This document shows positions 1-7,218 of a stretch of 64,000 nt of DNA, piece after piece. A model generated the notes under the pieces. It was not told where the DNA came from. It did not search any database and was given only the letters and a program-made list of their open reading frames with translations. Made by a program: the position numbers and the translations under genes. Origin of the DNA: a virus. The stretch is from positions 1-64,000 of IMG/VR virus record IMGVR_UViG_3300050120_000053. One strand, given 5' to 3'. Each line of letters begins with the position of its first letter. The first letter of the stretch is position 1.

Positions 1-655
1 TGGAGGAGACGGGTTGAGGGAGTCCACGACTAGCAGGCAGAGCCCCATCCATTTGCGGGTTGCCATCTACATAAGTGGCGGCGCAATCTATTGAGCCACA
101 TCACATGCGGCAATGTCCTCGCCCCTGCGCCCTCACCGGAGTGAGGATTTGACTGGCGCCCGCCTGGGACATTTATGGGTCGATTGCGGCTTTCAGCCCT
201 CACGACTCGCGACTGACGCGACTGAATCCCAATCCAGCCGACGCCGTCCGGGGAGACGTTCAATCGCGATGCGTGAAGGTCCCGGTCTTTGCCGAGTGTC
301 AGGAGCGCTTCACAGCGAGTCCGTTGAGAGTGGCCGGAGACTTATTCGGCCCTAATGCATACCAGTGACGGACGGCTATATCTAGCGCTCTCAGGTCGTA
401 GCGACTGCCGAGCTTGACTCGTCCCGGCAACTTTTAGCGAGAACAATCGCCACGCCTGAAAACCCTCGTTTCGTGAGGCAACGGTCGCTTATCAGTCGAC
501 TCCCATTGGCCGTGCGGGCTGTTGACTAGATAGGCGCGGATCAGTCCGCTCTATCGCCTCTGTTACCACAACAGCGCGCCCAGCAATCGCCACGCGCGAA
601 AAATGAGAGCAGCCGCGTAGTCGCGACCCAAACTCTCAATTAGTTGCGCGCCCGA
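1..655. other. Left-edge stretch with no recognisable gene
   Basis: No reading frame here resembles a known protein, and the short open frames on both strands overlap one another without convincing ribosome sites. A 12-base direct repeat (CAATCGCCACGC) occurs at 444-455 and 584-595, each followed by an A-rich end. If the genome is circular, this stretch lies between the end of the early operon and the Q-like gene at the other window edge, so it could hold non-coding late-control sequence. That is inference only. Confidence 0.4.
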
Positions 656-703
656 ATCCGTATATGTTCCGGGTGCCTGCCCTGACCCGAGCGCGCGGGG
701 ACT
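656..703 (-). repeat. Conserved ~48-bp element, left copy
   Basis: This stretch matches 63131-63179 at most positions, with small gaps; shared blocks include ATCCGTAT, CCCTGACC and GAGCGCGCGGGG. In both places it lies just downstream, on the minus strand, of a related small gene. I see no open frame conserved across the two copies, so it is probably a non-coding element such as a processing, terminator or packaging-type signal. Confidence 0.6.
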
Positions 704-720
704 TTCAGAAATCCCAGCCT

Positions 721-876
721 TCACTCAGCATGAGCAACCTCTTTCTTCCCCGCGAATTCCCGCAGCCGGTCGAAATCAGCGACGAGCGCGCTTTTCAAGC
801 CCGAGTCCATATTGCGCATCCGGTCTATGGACTGCACCATCTTGTCGATCATGGCGAGGGCTTCTGCGGGGGTCAT
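721..876 (-). CDS. Small helical phage protein (51 aa)
   Basis: The frame starts at an ATG at 876 and ends in TGA. It encodes a short, charged, probably all-helical protein with the pattern AMIDKMVQSIDRMR...LK..LVADFDRLREFA. It is related to the 41-residue product at 63178-63303, which shares the same pattern, the same upstream sequence (GCATTGGCGCATC) and the same downstream element. Function is unknown. Its place directly after a putative regulator and a terminator suggests a role in, or passive residence in, the late-control region. Confidence 0.55.
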   Translation of the reverse strand: MTPAEALAMIDKMVQSIDRMRNMDSGLKSALVADFDRLREFAGKKEVAHAE

Positions 877-892
877 TTCGGATGCGCCAATG

Positions 893-923
893 CAAAACCC
901 CGCTCGGCTTTCGCTTGGCAGGG
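893..923 (-). terminator. Probable intrinsic terminator (minus strand)
   Basis: On the minus strand a stem CCCTGC / GCGGGG (one G-T pair) is followed directly by TTTT. It sits between 988-1422 and 721-876. It occupies the same relative place as the stronger hairpin at 63318-63343. Confidence 0.5.
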
Positions 924-987
924 CTTTAAGGGTTCATGCGGGCGATAGAGATAACTCGACCACCACGGCGTCAAGATACACGAGCAT

Positions 988-1422
988 TTAAAAGTTTACA
1001 AGTGCTTCAGCGAAATTATTTTCAAGGACCGGCGGCGGCTTAATCATGCCGCGAAAATCGAACTTCGGAAACAGAATCTCCTTCGCGTCTTGATAGAGGA
1101 CATGCATTTCTTCCGCCGTGAGCCGCGCGTTGCCCCATACAGAAAATCCACCACGCTTATTCTTCATTGATACCTGAATGGCCGCGCGGTGCTGCCAGGT
1201 CAACGCGTCCATCAGCATGTCGATGATTTCTGAGTTCGCCTTCCAGATCTTCGCATCAGCTTCCGCAGCGAGTTCAGCCGGCGTCATCAACTGCTTGCTG
1301 ATCTTGAATTCACGACACGTGGAATCGCAGCGGCCTCCCGACAGAGCCGGGCGCCAGACGTCTTGCCAGCGGTGCCACTCAAGCAGCAATGTTTCGACTT
1401 GCTCACTCTGGTCTAGAGTCAT
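988..1422 (-). CDS. Conserved phage protein, candidate late regulator
   Basis: A 144-residue soluble protein. Its N-terminal segment contains LLLEWHRWQDVWRPAL followed by two cysteines (RCDSTC), then a helical centre with DALTWQHRAAIQ and a C-terminal EEMHVLYQDAKEIL helix. The W-x2-W start, the helical core and the basic patch recall small phage antitermination Q-type proteins. That likeness is general only and I cannot assign a family. It is the last sizeable gene of the leftward early operon, where lambdoid phages carry Q, and a terminator follows it. Treat as an uncharacterised phage protein with possible regulatory function. Confidence 0.5.
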   Translation of the reverse strand: MTLDQSEQVETLLLEWHRWQDVWRPALSGGRCDSTCREFKISKQLMTPAELAAEADAKIWKANSEIIDMLMDALTWQHRAAIQVSMKNKRGGFSVWGNARLTAEEMHVLYQDAKEILFPKFDFRGMIKPPPVLENNFAEALVNF

Positions 1423-1529
1423 TCCATCACCCGGTCACGTGAAACGCCAAAGCCGAATCGGCAGACAATAGTTTACCTCAAATTTCGCAGTCCTATACAC
1501 ATTTCATCCGTTTGTATAGGGCTTTGAGA

Positions 1530-1904
1530 TCATTCTTCGCTCACCTCTTCGCCAAACTTCGACATGACATAAAGCCTCATGCCAGCGATGAGCGGCGTCG
1601 GCCCATCGGCGCGCATCGAGTCATCACGCCACAATGCACACCACTCGCTACCTTCGGGGCATGGCCCGTCTGTCGGCTCGTAGAACTTGCAGATGCCGAA
1701 GCCCTCTCTTTCGAAGATCGGGCCGCCATCACCCCATTGGGTCGACGGGAAGTACGGACTGGTGAATTTCGTTCCAGAGTCGATGGTAAATTCCGCCACC
1801 GCAAAATCGCCCTTCTCGTCCGTGGCTATGTGAGCGCGCGTGGCACCCTCGGCTTTCGCAACCCAGTAATCGAGTGTCGCGCCTTCCAGTTCGCTAACTT
1901 TCAT
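1530..1904 (-). CDS. DUF2591 family phage protein (copy 1)
   Basis: This 124-residue protein opens with KVSELEGATLDYWVAKAEG and ends with PLIAGMRLYVMSKFGEEV, both hallmarks of the DUF2591 (NinX-like) phage family. The centre holds the family-typical FPSTQWGDGGPI. Two paralogues lie at 27472-27906 and 27957-28241 on the other strand. I chose the ATG at 1904 because it aligns with the paralogues and leaves a GGGG ribosome site about 7 bases upstream; the ATG at 1910 would add two residues. The start overlaps the preceding gene. The molecular role of the family is unknown. Confidence 0.8.
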   Translation of the reverse strand: MKVSELEGATLDYWVAKAEGATRAHIATDEKGDFAVAEFTIDSGTKFTSPYFPSTQWGDGGPIFEREGFGICKFYEPTDGPCPEGSEWCALWRDDSMRADGPTPLIAGMRLYVMSKFGEEVSEE

Positions 1905-2103
1905 CTTCATACCCCGTGACCCCTAGAAACCGATACGAAACACACCCCGCCTCAACCACCGGCATCTGCGCCACCTCTGGCACCCGATATGCTGGATATC
2001 GAACCAATGGTGACGGCCGAAAAGCTGCGAACAGAATCAGCATCACAGCGCAGCCGATGAGTAGGGCCGCGAGGATTGATAGCGCGATGATTAGGGGCGT
2101 CAT
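1894..2103 (-). CDS. Small single-pass membrane protein
   Basis: A 69-residue product whose N-terminus (MTPLIIALSILAALLIGCAVMLILFAAF) is one long hydrophobic segment with almost no charge before it, followed by a short polar tail. Expected location is the inner membrane. The start codon overlaps the stop of the upstream gene (ATGA). I recognise no family. Confidence 0.55.
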   Translation of the reverse strand: MTPLIIALSILAALLIGCAVMLILFAAFRPSPLVRYPAYRVPEVAQMPVVEAGCVSYRFLGVTGYEDES

Positions 2104-2270
2104 ATAACGCTTCCGTCATGCTCGTCCTCAATATCCGCAAACTCCGGCCGCAGCCCCTGCTTACTCGCAAATGCTCGTGCTGCGGCTTCGTCTTGGAAGG
2201 TGCGGAGTTCGCCCTGCCACCAGGTTCTGACGTGGCCATCAGGCGTGTGCGTGAATAGGATTTGGGTCAT
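2100..2270 (-). CDS. Hypothetical small phage protein
   Basis: A 56-residue protein beginning MTQILFTHTPDGHVRTWWQG and ending in an acidic tail. The ATG at 2270 overlaps the previous stop in an ATGA junction, as elsewhere in this operon, so it is preferred over a start 24 bases upstream. No family recognised. Confidence 0.5.
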   Translation of the reverse strand: MTQILFTHTPDGHVRTWWQGELRTFQDEAAARAFASKQGLRPEFADIEDEHDGSVI

Positions 2271-2491
2271 GTCGACTCCTTTAGTCCGCGCCACTCTGTG
2301 ACACGGATTTTGCAGTTATCCCAATTTGAATCGCGCAAGCGATAGGCCAAATCAGGCGTGCTCCAGTAGGAATTGATCCAGCGCTCTCCGTCGAACCAGC
2401 GGTACCACTCCGTGTGCTCTGCCTTTTGGATTTCATATGCACCGACGATGGAGGGCTTGATTGATGCCGGAATCCACTGAGTCTTGTTCAC
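2267..2491 (-). CDS. Hypothetical small phage protein (GTG start)
   Basis: A 74-residue protein rich in tryptophan and tyrosine (EWYRWFDGERWINSYW), suggesting a compact beta fold. GTG at 2491 is chosen because an AGGAGG ribosome site lies just upstream and the codon overlaps the previous stop (GTGA). The upstream ATG would sit inside the neighbouring gene with no ribosome site. Function unknown. Confidence 0.55.
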   Translation of the reverse strand: MNKTQWIPASIKPSIVGAYEIQKAEHTEWYRWFDGERWINSYWSTPDLAYRLRDSNWDNCKIRVTEWRGLKEST

Positions 2492-2754
2492 ACGCCCTCC
2501 TTCGGATGCGCCTGATCCCACGCGTAGTCAGTCATATGCAGCGATGCAGTACCCATTCTCGTTCTATCACTCGAAATCAAAGCTGCTGCGAAATCTAGAA
2601 CCATCAGCTCGACATCGCGCAGTCTGCGCACCTCGGTGATGAGGTCTAGCATTCCTTCCGGATCTATCGCATGTACCGCGAACATCATTCGATCACCGGG
2701 AAGGCCGCTCTTAGCTATCTCTGCCAATTTTTCAAACTTTTCGAGATCGATCAT
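2488..2754 (-). CDS. Hypothetical phage protein
   Basis: An 88-residue, mostly helical protein (MIDLEKFEKLAEIAKSGLPG, then LDLITEVRRLRD). The LITEVRRLR segment is common in small phage early proteins with a leucine-rich helix. The operon context, with an ATGA overlap at each end, supports translation. Function unknown. Confidence 0.55.
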   Translation of the reverse strand: MIDLEKFEKLAEIAKSGLPGDRMMFAVHAIDPEGMLDLITEVRRLRDVELMVLDFAAALISSDRTRMGTASLHMTDYAWDQAHPKEGV

Positions 2755-2939
2755 TTCGTCTCCGCATCATGGATGCAAGCGAACTTGGCCGATTGAACGG
2801 TCGAGGAAGCGAGGCTTTCGGCGGCTTGCCCCGCTGCCTGACACGAAGTCTGCTGGTAGAAGCGCGCCGTGGTAATCGACACATCGTTGTCGTGCGCCAT
2901 CATTCCGGAATGGATGAAGATGATTAGTAGCCAGTTCAT
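2751..2939 (-). CDS. Hypothetical protein with N-terminal hydrophobic helix
   Basis: A 62-residue protein starting MNWLLIIFIHSGMMAH, a short hydrophobic stretch that could be a membrane anchor or weak signal peptide. The rest is polar and Ala/Gln-rich with two cysteines. The start was set at 2939 because it overlaps the end of the 2936-3142 gene. No family recognised. Confidence 0.45.
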   Translation of the reverse strand: MNWLLIIFIHSGMMAHDNDVSITTARFYQQTSCQAAGQAAESLASSTVQSAKFACIHDAETK

Positions 2940-3142
2940 TTGATTGCCGCCGCAATAAGTACAACGATCCCGATAATGCCGAGCACGATTGCCAGCGGCA
3001 GCCACAACGGAGCCGTCACCCACCACCATGACCAATTTGCGACGTCCGAAACGCCGACCAACTTGAGCGTCAGGAAGACGATGAACATGAGCCCACAAAC
3101 GCCGATGCCACCTGATTGCGCTGATTCATTTTTGCTAGACAT
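2936..3142 (-). CDS. Fragile-X-F-like small transmembrane protein
   Basis: A 68-residue membrane protein with two hydrophobic segments (IGVCGLMFIVFLTLKLVGV and LWLPLAIVLGIIGIVVLIAA) separated by DVANWSWWWVTAPLW. The pattern FLTLKL-x-GV followed by WSWWWV-x-APLW matches the small phage-borne family called transmembrane Fragile-X-F. Location is the inner membrane. The family's function is unknown. The ATG at 3142 overlaps the upstream gene's end; a longer frame from 3220 would lie inside that gene. Confidence 0.7.
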   Translation of the reverse strand: MSSKNESAQSGGIGVCGLMFIVFLTLKLVGVSDVANWSWWWVTAPLWLPLAIVLGIIGIVVLIAAAIK

Positions 3143-3593
3143 GCTCGATCTCCTCTTGGTTGGTTTCAATTCCCATCTTCCTGTTGCGACGCGGCAACCA
3201 TCGCTCAAACCCGTTATCAAACGCTGCGAACTTCTCGTCGCGCGGCGCAGGACCTTGATCGAGCCAGCGATGGCACGGCGCGCAGCCGGGCAACGTCCGG
3301 TCGTGATTTGCCTTCAGCCCCATGCCCTTGCCGGAACTAAGCCTGTTGTCGTGACACGGGACGACACTAGGGTCTCCCCAATCTGACCGAGCGCAGAGCA
3401 CGTTCAGATAGCAAGGCTCACCGCGACAAGCCGCCAGATACTTCGAGCCCTCGGCAACGGTCGGCTTCTTCACGCGCGCCCGGATCGCCGTCCGCTTCAT
3501 CTGCGTCTTGGCGGTGGCGAGAGCGAAGGGCTTGGGTGAGGACTTACGGGAGAAGCCAGTTCGCTTGAGTCCTACCTTGCGAGTTAGCGCCAT
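3135..3593 (-). CDS. YbcO/DUF1364-like putative nuclease
   Basis: A 152-residue protein with a basic N-terminus (LTRKVGLKRTGFSRKS) and a C-terminal cysteine/histidine domain: ACRGEPCYLN, CARSDW, VVPCHDN, GKGMGLKANHD, and CAPCHRWLD. The GMGLK-x3-D plus CxxCH arrangement matches DUF1364 proteins such as YbcO, which have a metal-binding nuclease-like fold and sit in nin regions of lambdoid phages. Start at 3593 is preferred over 3710 because the longer version would overlap the 3584-3688 gene and its N-terminus is unlike the family. Probable DNA endonuclease in recombination or end processing. Confidence 0.75.
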   Translation of the reverse strand: MALTRKVGLKRTGFSRKSSPKPFALATAKTQMKRTAIRARVKKPTVAEGSKYLAACRGEPCYLNVLCARSDWGDPSVVPCHDNRLSSGKGMGLKANHDRTLPGCAPCHRWLDQGPAPRDEKFAAFDNGFERWLPRRNRKMGIETNQEEIEHV

Positions 3594-3688
3594 TTGCGCT
3601 CCAATACAAAATTCACCAGTTGCCCGATGATCGTTCCGAGACCGTAGCCCCAGATAATCTGATTGAGTACATGGGCTACGCCGCTCAT
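3584..3688 (-). CDS. Tiny hydrophobic protein (34 aa)
   Basis: An ATG at 3688 overlaps the previous stop (ATGA) and encodes MSGVAHVLNQ, a hydrophobic IIWGYGLGTIIGQLVNFVL stretch and a basic tail. It is likely a short membrane peptide. Support is the coupled start and its position in an otherwise gapless operon. Function unknown. Confidence 0.4.
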   Translation of the reverse strand: MSGVAHVLNQIIWGYGLGTIIGQLVNFVLERKWR

Positions 3689-3891
3689 AATTTCCCCGCC
3701 GCTTGCACAATCGCGTGCGCGCAGTCCGCCTGCGTCTTGAACCACTTCTCCCGCAGCAGTTCTGCTGCCGCTTCCATCCCAGCCTTGTAGCCGTGGCCGA
3801 ACAACATGAACTGAGTCTGCTCGGATGCTAGACTCTGAGCGATCAACTCGACATTGAATTCTTCGTGAAGCTTTCCGCGGACTTTGCTCAT
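3685..3891 (-). CDS. Hypothetical phage protein
   Basis: A 68-residue helical protein (MSKVRGKLHEEFNVEL...GYKAGMEAAAELLREKW). Small proteins of this type follow ninB in many phages. Overlaps of four bases with both neighbours support it. Function unknown. Confidence 0.5.
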   Translation of the reverse strand: MSKVRGKLHEEFNVELIAQSLASEQTQFMLFGHGYKAGMEAAAELLREKWFKTQADCAHAIVQAAGKL

Positions 3892-4301
3892 TCGAATTCA
3901 ACCCCCAAGGTTCCGGCGGCGTAGGCTTGAATAGCATTGAGGTAGGTAGAGAACTCCCCGACGCTCATCTTTGTGGTCGACTTGCGCAGCGTGACGATCT
4001 CGCCGTCAGGCAGAGTCACCTCGTCGAGCACACCGTACAGCCGCGCGAAATACTCGTGCCACGTGTCCTTGTCAAACTGCTTGCCGTCGACCCACGCCTG
4101 CGCGGAAATATCGCGCAGCACAGCGCCCCAATAGAAACGGTTCTGGACTTCGTTGCGCTTGCGCTCTTCAGCGGTGACAATCACGCGCAATGGCTGGCCC
4201 TTGTCGGCGCAACCGGGCGCGTTCGCTTTCACGAAGGCGACGAGCAGGTTCCAGACGCTGCCATTGCGAAGGGTGAACTCCTTGTAAAGGGCCGCGGTCA
4301 C
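3888..4301 (-). CDS. ninB: NinB-like recombination protein
   Basis: A 137-residue protein matching the NinB/Orf family closely. The signature is RNEVQNRFYWGAVLRDIS, then AWVDGKQFDKDTWHEYFARL and STTKMSVGEFSTYLNAIQ, over the full family length. In lambda, Orf/NinB binds single-stranded DNA and helps load the recombinase, substituting for host RecFOR. Here it sits in a nin-like leftward operon with rusA and a YbcO-like nuclease, consistent with a phage recombination set; the annealing protein and exonuclease are on the other strand at 14083-16735. Confidence 0.9.
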   Translation of the reverse strand: MTAALYKEFTLRNGSVWNLLVAFVKANAPGCADKGQPLRVIVTAEERKRNEVQNRFYWGAVLRDISAQAWVDGKQFDKDTWHEYFARLYGVLDEVTLPDGEIVTLRKSTTKMSVGEFSTYLNAIQAYAAGTLGVEFE

Positions 4302-4747
4302 AGTTTCGCCTCGTAGCGTGCGATCATTGACCGGAGCTTTGCCGCCTGCTTGACGCTTTCCTTGGCCGCCATCCGGCGCGCGTAATAAGACTCGTCGATC
4401 TCCTGATCGGGTTCGCCATGCGGTTCGCCGATATAGGAATTTCCGGTCTCGCTCGAATACTCAGCCAGCGCTGCGTTGTGCTTGCGCTTGGCGTCGAGCC
4501 ATACCTTGCGCGCGCGGCGCACCTCGACAGCCTGAATCCCAATGCGCTCCAGATCGCTCACGTTTCTAGGTGCGTGTGACCCGGCCAGATCAGTCCATTC
4601 AAGATCATTGACGTGGAACCAAGCGTCGCGGGCGGCGAGGTAGACAAGCCGAAAATCTCCATCGACTCGTCGCACAATTCCCGTTTCTCCAGATCGGGTA
4701 TGCGTTACCAGCGTCCCCTTGATAATCATGCCGGGACTGACTTTCAT
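4298..4747 (-). CDS. Hypothetical phage protein with helical C-terminus
   Basis: A 149-residue protein in two halves. The first (about 1-60) looks like a small beta barrel (KVSPGMIIKGTLVTHTRSGETGIV...RLVYL). The second is a long charged helix containing RRARKVWLDAKRKHNAALAE and ending AKLRSMIARYEAKL. I recognise no family. Overlaps on both sides place it in the early operon between ninB and a DUF4406 protein. Confidence 0.5.
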   Translation of the reverse strand: MKVSPGMIIKGTLVTHTRSGETGIVRRVDGDFRLVYLAARDAWFHVNDLEWTDLAGSHAPRNVSDLERIGIQAVEVRRARKVWLDAKRKHNAALAEYSSETGNSYIGEPHGEPDQEIDESYYARRMAAKESVKQAAKLRSMIARYEAKL

Positions 4748-5058
4748 ACCGCCTCCGCTCTAACGACTTCGTCCGCGTACTGGACAGGTATGCCGAGCAT
4801 CTTGGCGATGCGGCGCTCTTCTCGGGCTCCGGAACTTGTGGACCAATTCGGCAGCATGTAAATCTCGTCCACGTCGCACAGCATGGCCACGCACTTGCGC
4901 ATATACATCTGCCACGTCGCGCCCGGGCCAAGATCCAACTCAGCCGGATTGACCACTAGCCAGCCGAGAGCGTCGAGACGGTTCGCGGCTGCGGTGAAGT
5001 GGTCGCGGTAATTTGGGACGTCGGTGATTGCGCCGGAGATGTAGATGGTGCGGCTCAT
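4744..5058 (-). CDS. DUF4406 / deoxyribosyltransferase-like protein
   Basis: A 104-residue protein starting MSRTIYISGAITDVPNYRDHF with a Rossmann-like order of strands and helices (WLVVNPAEL, CDVDEIYMLPNWSTSSGAREE). YISGAIT and LPNW-x-x-S-x-GA-x-x-E are the DUF4406 signature, a branch of the nucleoside 2-deoxyribosyltransferase fold. The SGAREE segment contains the glutamate expected at the catalytic position. Substrate is unknown; a nucleotide-salvage or nucleotide-modification role is inferred from the fold. Confidence 0.75.
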   Translation of the reverse strand: MSRTIYISGAITDVPNYRDHFTAAANRLDALGWLVVNPAELDLGPGATWQMYMRKCVAMLCDVDEIYMLPNWSTSSGAREERRIAKMLGIPVQYADEVVRAEAV

Positions 5059-5384
5059 GCTGTTATCTCTTCGGTTGCTTCATCATTCACGGGCACGCCG
5101 CTGATGGGACGCATTGCAGAATCGGCAATCGGCCTTTCATGGACCATATGGACGCGTCCTTCGTGAGGACCATTGATGGAAATCCACGGGAGCGGGCGCG
5201 GTGAGCGAACTACCCAACAAAACCTAGTGGTCGTCGTACGGAAAGGAATACCATCCACAGTGGGGAACATTTCATTCTTTATGGCTGCTCGCACGATCTC
5301 CACAACTCTTCCCTTAAGTCCAGGAGTAGATATGGGCGAACCCGCCCCAACCACAATCGCCAAATCACCCGGCTTGCAGTTCAT
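5055..5384 (-). CDS. Hypothetical phage protein, SH3-like start
   Basis: A 109-residue, beta-rich protein that begins MNCKPGDLAIVVGAG and contains LKGRVVEIVRA, resembling the small barrel fold seen in conserved early-operon phage proteins. The C-terminus (SAMRPISGVPVNDEATEEIT) also looks typical of this group. No biochemical role is known to me. Confidence 0.5.
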   Translation of the reverse strand: MNCKPGDLAIVVGAGSPISTPGLKGRVVEIVRAAIKNEMFPTVDGIPFRTTTTRFCWVVRSPRPLPWISINGPHEGRVHMVHERPIADSAMRPISGVPVNDEATEEITA

Positions 5385-6061
5385 GCGGCCTCCAACATGA
5401 CTTGATGCATCGCCACGGCGAACGGATTCATCGGCGCAGTTCTGCCCTTCTTACGGTCCATATATTCTTTGTGGCACTTGGCATGAGGCTTCAATTCCGG
5501 CTTCGGCACATTGGGCACCGATCCAAGGGCGTACTTAGGCGAAAATGACCCGCTGCCAGACGGCCGGGGCTGAATCCATCCAGCGATGTAATATTTCTCG
5601 CCGCAGTACTCGCGCAGTTGTTCTGCGATGTATTCGGGAGAAGCAGGAACAATTTTGGATATTTCGCATGCCGTCAGTGCCCGGTGCTTACTCAGTGCCC
5701 GGTCTATCTCTTCCCGGACCCACGAATAAGCGGTCGAGTGTTTCGTGTTCCCGCGTGGCTTAAGCCCGATCTTGTGCCCGCGCTCGACTACGGACCGCCA
5801 CGAGCGATTTGGGAGAAGGTCCATATGCAGTTTCAAGGGGCCCTTCATCTTCCACATCTTGCGGATGGCGGCGTCGTCTTCTGCGGTCCACGGGAACAGA
5901 ATCGGCTGGTCACGAACAAGACCCTTCCATCGGGCGCGGCATCGAATGGCCGACTCACTGCGGCCGGGCAGTTCGGCGAGCAATTTCCGACCAGATATGC
6001 CCTCTTTCCATCTACGGGCGAGTAATTCGTCTTCGTGATTTGTCCGCGGTTTGCGGGTCAT
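5381..6061 (-). CDS. Myb/SANT-like DNA-binding phage protein
   Basis: A 226-residue protein. Residues 1-50 and about 55-105 look like two tandem Myb/SANT-type helical repeats, each with conserved aromatics (ELLARRWKEGISGRKLLAEL...IRCRARWKGL and PWTAEDDAAIRKMWKMKGPL...RSVVERGHKIGL). A third helical segment (residues ~115-160) resembles a winged helix. The C-terminus is basic (AKCHKEYMDRKKGR). It probably binds DNA as a regulator or in replication and recombination; it lies between rusA and small unknown genes. Confidence 0.55.
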   Translation of the reverse strand: MTRKPRTNHEDELLARRWKEGISGRKLLAELPGRSESAIRCRARWKGLVRDQPILFPWTAEDDAAIRKMWKMKGPLKLHMDLLPNRSWRSVVERGHKIGLKPRGNTKHSTAYSWVREEIDRALSKHRALTACEISKIVPASPEYIAEQLREYCGEKYYIAGWIQPRPSGSGSFSPKYALGSVPNVPKPELKPHAKCHKEYMDRKKGRTAPMNPFAVAMHQVMLEAA

Positions 6062-6492
6062 GCTGCTTCCTTTTCGTACTCCTGAACCCGAACCTCGACG
6101 CGCGGGATCAGGCCGTATTGTTTTGTCACCATTGCGCGAACGATTTGCTTGTCATCCTCGAAAACGATGGCATTCATGGCGTCGGCGCAAAGCTTAGAAA
6201 TGTTGTCCCAGTCCGGCTTAGTCGTGGCTCCCACAAGACCGCGCATGGCTAAATCCCGCTTCTTCATCGACCAGCTCGCGGGAATCGGCATGTAGATATC
6301 GACGGCCAAGGCAATCGGCCGCTTCAAAGGCGCGCGGCCGCCCATGATCAGAAACGCGTAGTGCTTGACCAAGTTCTCGTAACTGACGGTCTTGGCCGGT
6401 GTGTATGTCCGGACGGCATTTCCGTGCCGCGCGAACCTCGGACGCCCTTTGCCGACCGGAACGCCGGGAACGGTGAAAGAGACGGAGTTCAT
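6058..6492 (-). CDS. rusA: RusA-type Holliday junction resolvase
   Basis: A 144-residue protein matching RusA over its length. It starts SVSFTVPGVPVGKGRPRF and carries the acidic active-site set in TTKPDWDNISKLCADAMNAI and VFEDDKQIV. RusA is a dimeric endonuclease that cuts four-way DNA junctions. In lambdoid phages it resolves replication and recombination intermediates before packaging. It overlaps both neighbours by four bases in the leftward early operon. Confidence 0.93.
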   Translation of the reverse strand: MNSVSFTVPGVPVGKGRPRFARHGNAVRTYTPAKTVSYENLVKHYAFLIMGGRAPLKRPIALAVDIYMPIPASWSMKKRDLAMRGLVGATTKPDWDNISKLCADAMNAIVFEDDKQIVRAMVTKQYGLIPRVEVRVQEYEKEAA

Positions 6493-7217
6493 GCGCGCTC
6501 CTGATCGGCGTATGGATGAACGATCTCGGCATACTCCGGACCGATCACCTTGGCCGATACAGGCTCTGTCTGATGACCCAAAATCGCCTTGAGCTTTTCG
6601 ATATGCGCCCGCGCGTTCCCGCGCTCCGATTCCGGGATCGACGCCAGTAACGGGCGAGCATTGCCGGTTTCAAGCAAAATGCCGATCGGCCCAGCGTTCC
6701 GCGGCGATGGCAACAAAAGATTGCCGTGATCCCGGGAGATCAACCCCTTGTCGACCGCGCTGTTAACGACTTCAGCGCGACAATCCGGGTCCAGACCCAG
6801 CGATACAGACCACTGCGGACCGGCGCCGCTATCGCGAGCATCGGCAACAGCCTTGATATATGCCTCCTTAAATGCCATTCGGGCAGGAATGTCTTCACCC
6901 GACTCAAGCAGCGGAAGAGCAACCGCCCACGCCCTGCGCATTTCTTCGGTCCACGCAACCGTGGTTTCCTCGTCGCGCGGCAGCATCGCCCACGCTTCTT
7001 CAGGACCCGGCCGGCCGTCATCCACCCGGGACACGACGTCCGAGACCGTGAGAACCCCGCGCACTTCCTTGCGGCATCGCGCCAGAGCCTTTAGCACGGC
7101 GTCGTCAGGGAATGTCGAGAGGTCCGACACGAACACTGCGGCCGCACCCGGAGAGAACGTCCGTCCGCATAATTCGGCGGTTACTGCGACTGCTTCAAGA
7201 ACTCGGCTGCTGGCCAT
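6489..7217 (-). CDS. Replication accessory protein, candidate helicase loader
   Basis: A 242-residue protein starting MASSRVLEAVAVTAELCGRT. The first ~65 residues (ELCGRTFSPGAAAVFVSDL..FPDDAVLKALARCRKE..GVLTVSDVV) resemble the N-terminal helical domain of phage helicase loaders of the SPP1 G39P type. The rest is unfamiliar. It follows the O-like initiator directly, the place of lambda P, which supports a loader role. The start at 7217 is used because it follows the upstream stop without overlap; a start at 7268 would extend into that gene. Confidence 0.5.
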   Translation of the reverse strand: MASSRVLEAVAVTAELCGRTFSPGAAAVFVSDLSTFPDDAVLKALARCRKEVRGVLTVSDVVSRVDDGRPGPEEAWAMLPRDEETTVAWTEEMRRAWAVALPLLESGEDIPARMAFKEAYIKAVADARDSGAGPQWSVSLGLDPDCRAEVVNSAVDKGLISRDHGNLLLPSPRNAGPIGILLETGNARPLLASIPESERGNARAHIEKLKAILGHQTEPVSAKVIGPEYAEIVHPYADQERA

Positions 7218-7218
7218 G

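Noticed and set aside
30-355. Two overlapping open frames (77 and 80 codons) at the left edge
   Set aside because: Opposite strands, no ribosome sites, arginine-rich composition and no likeness to known proteins.
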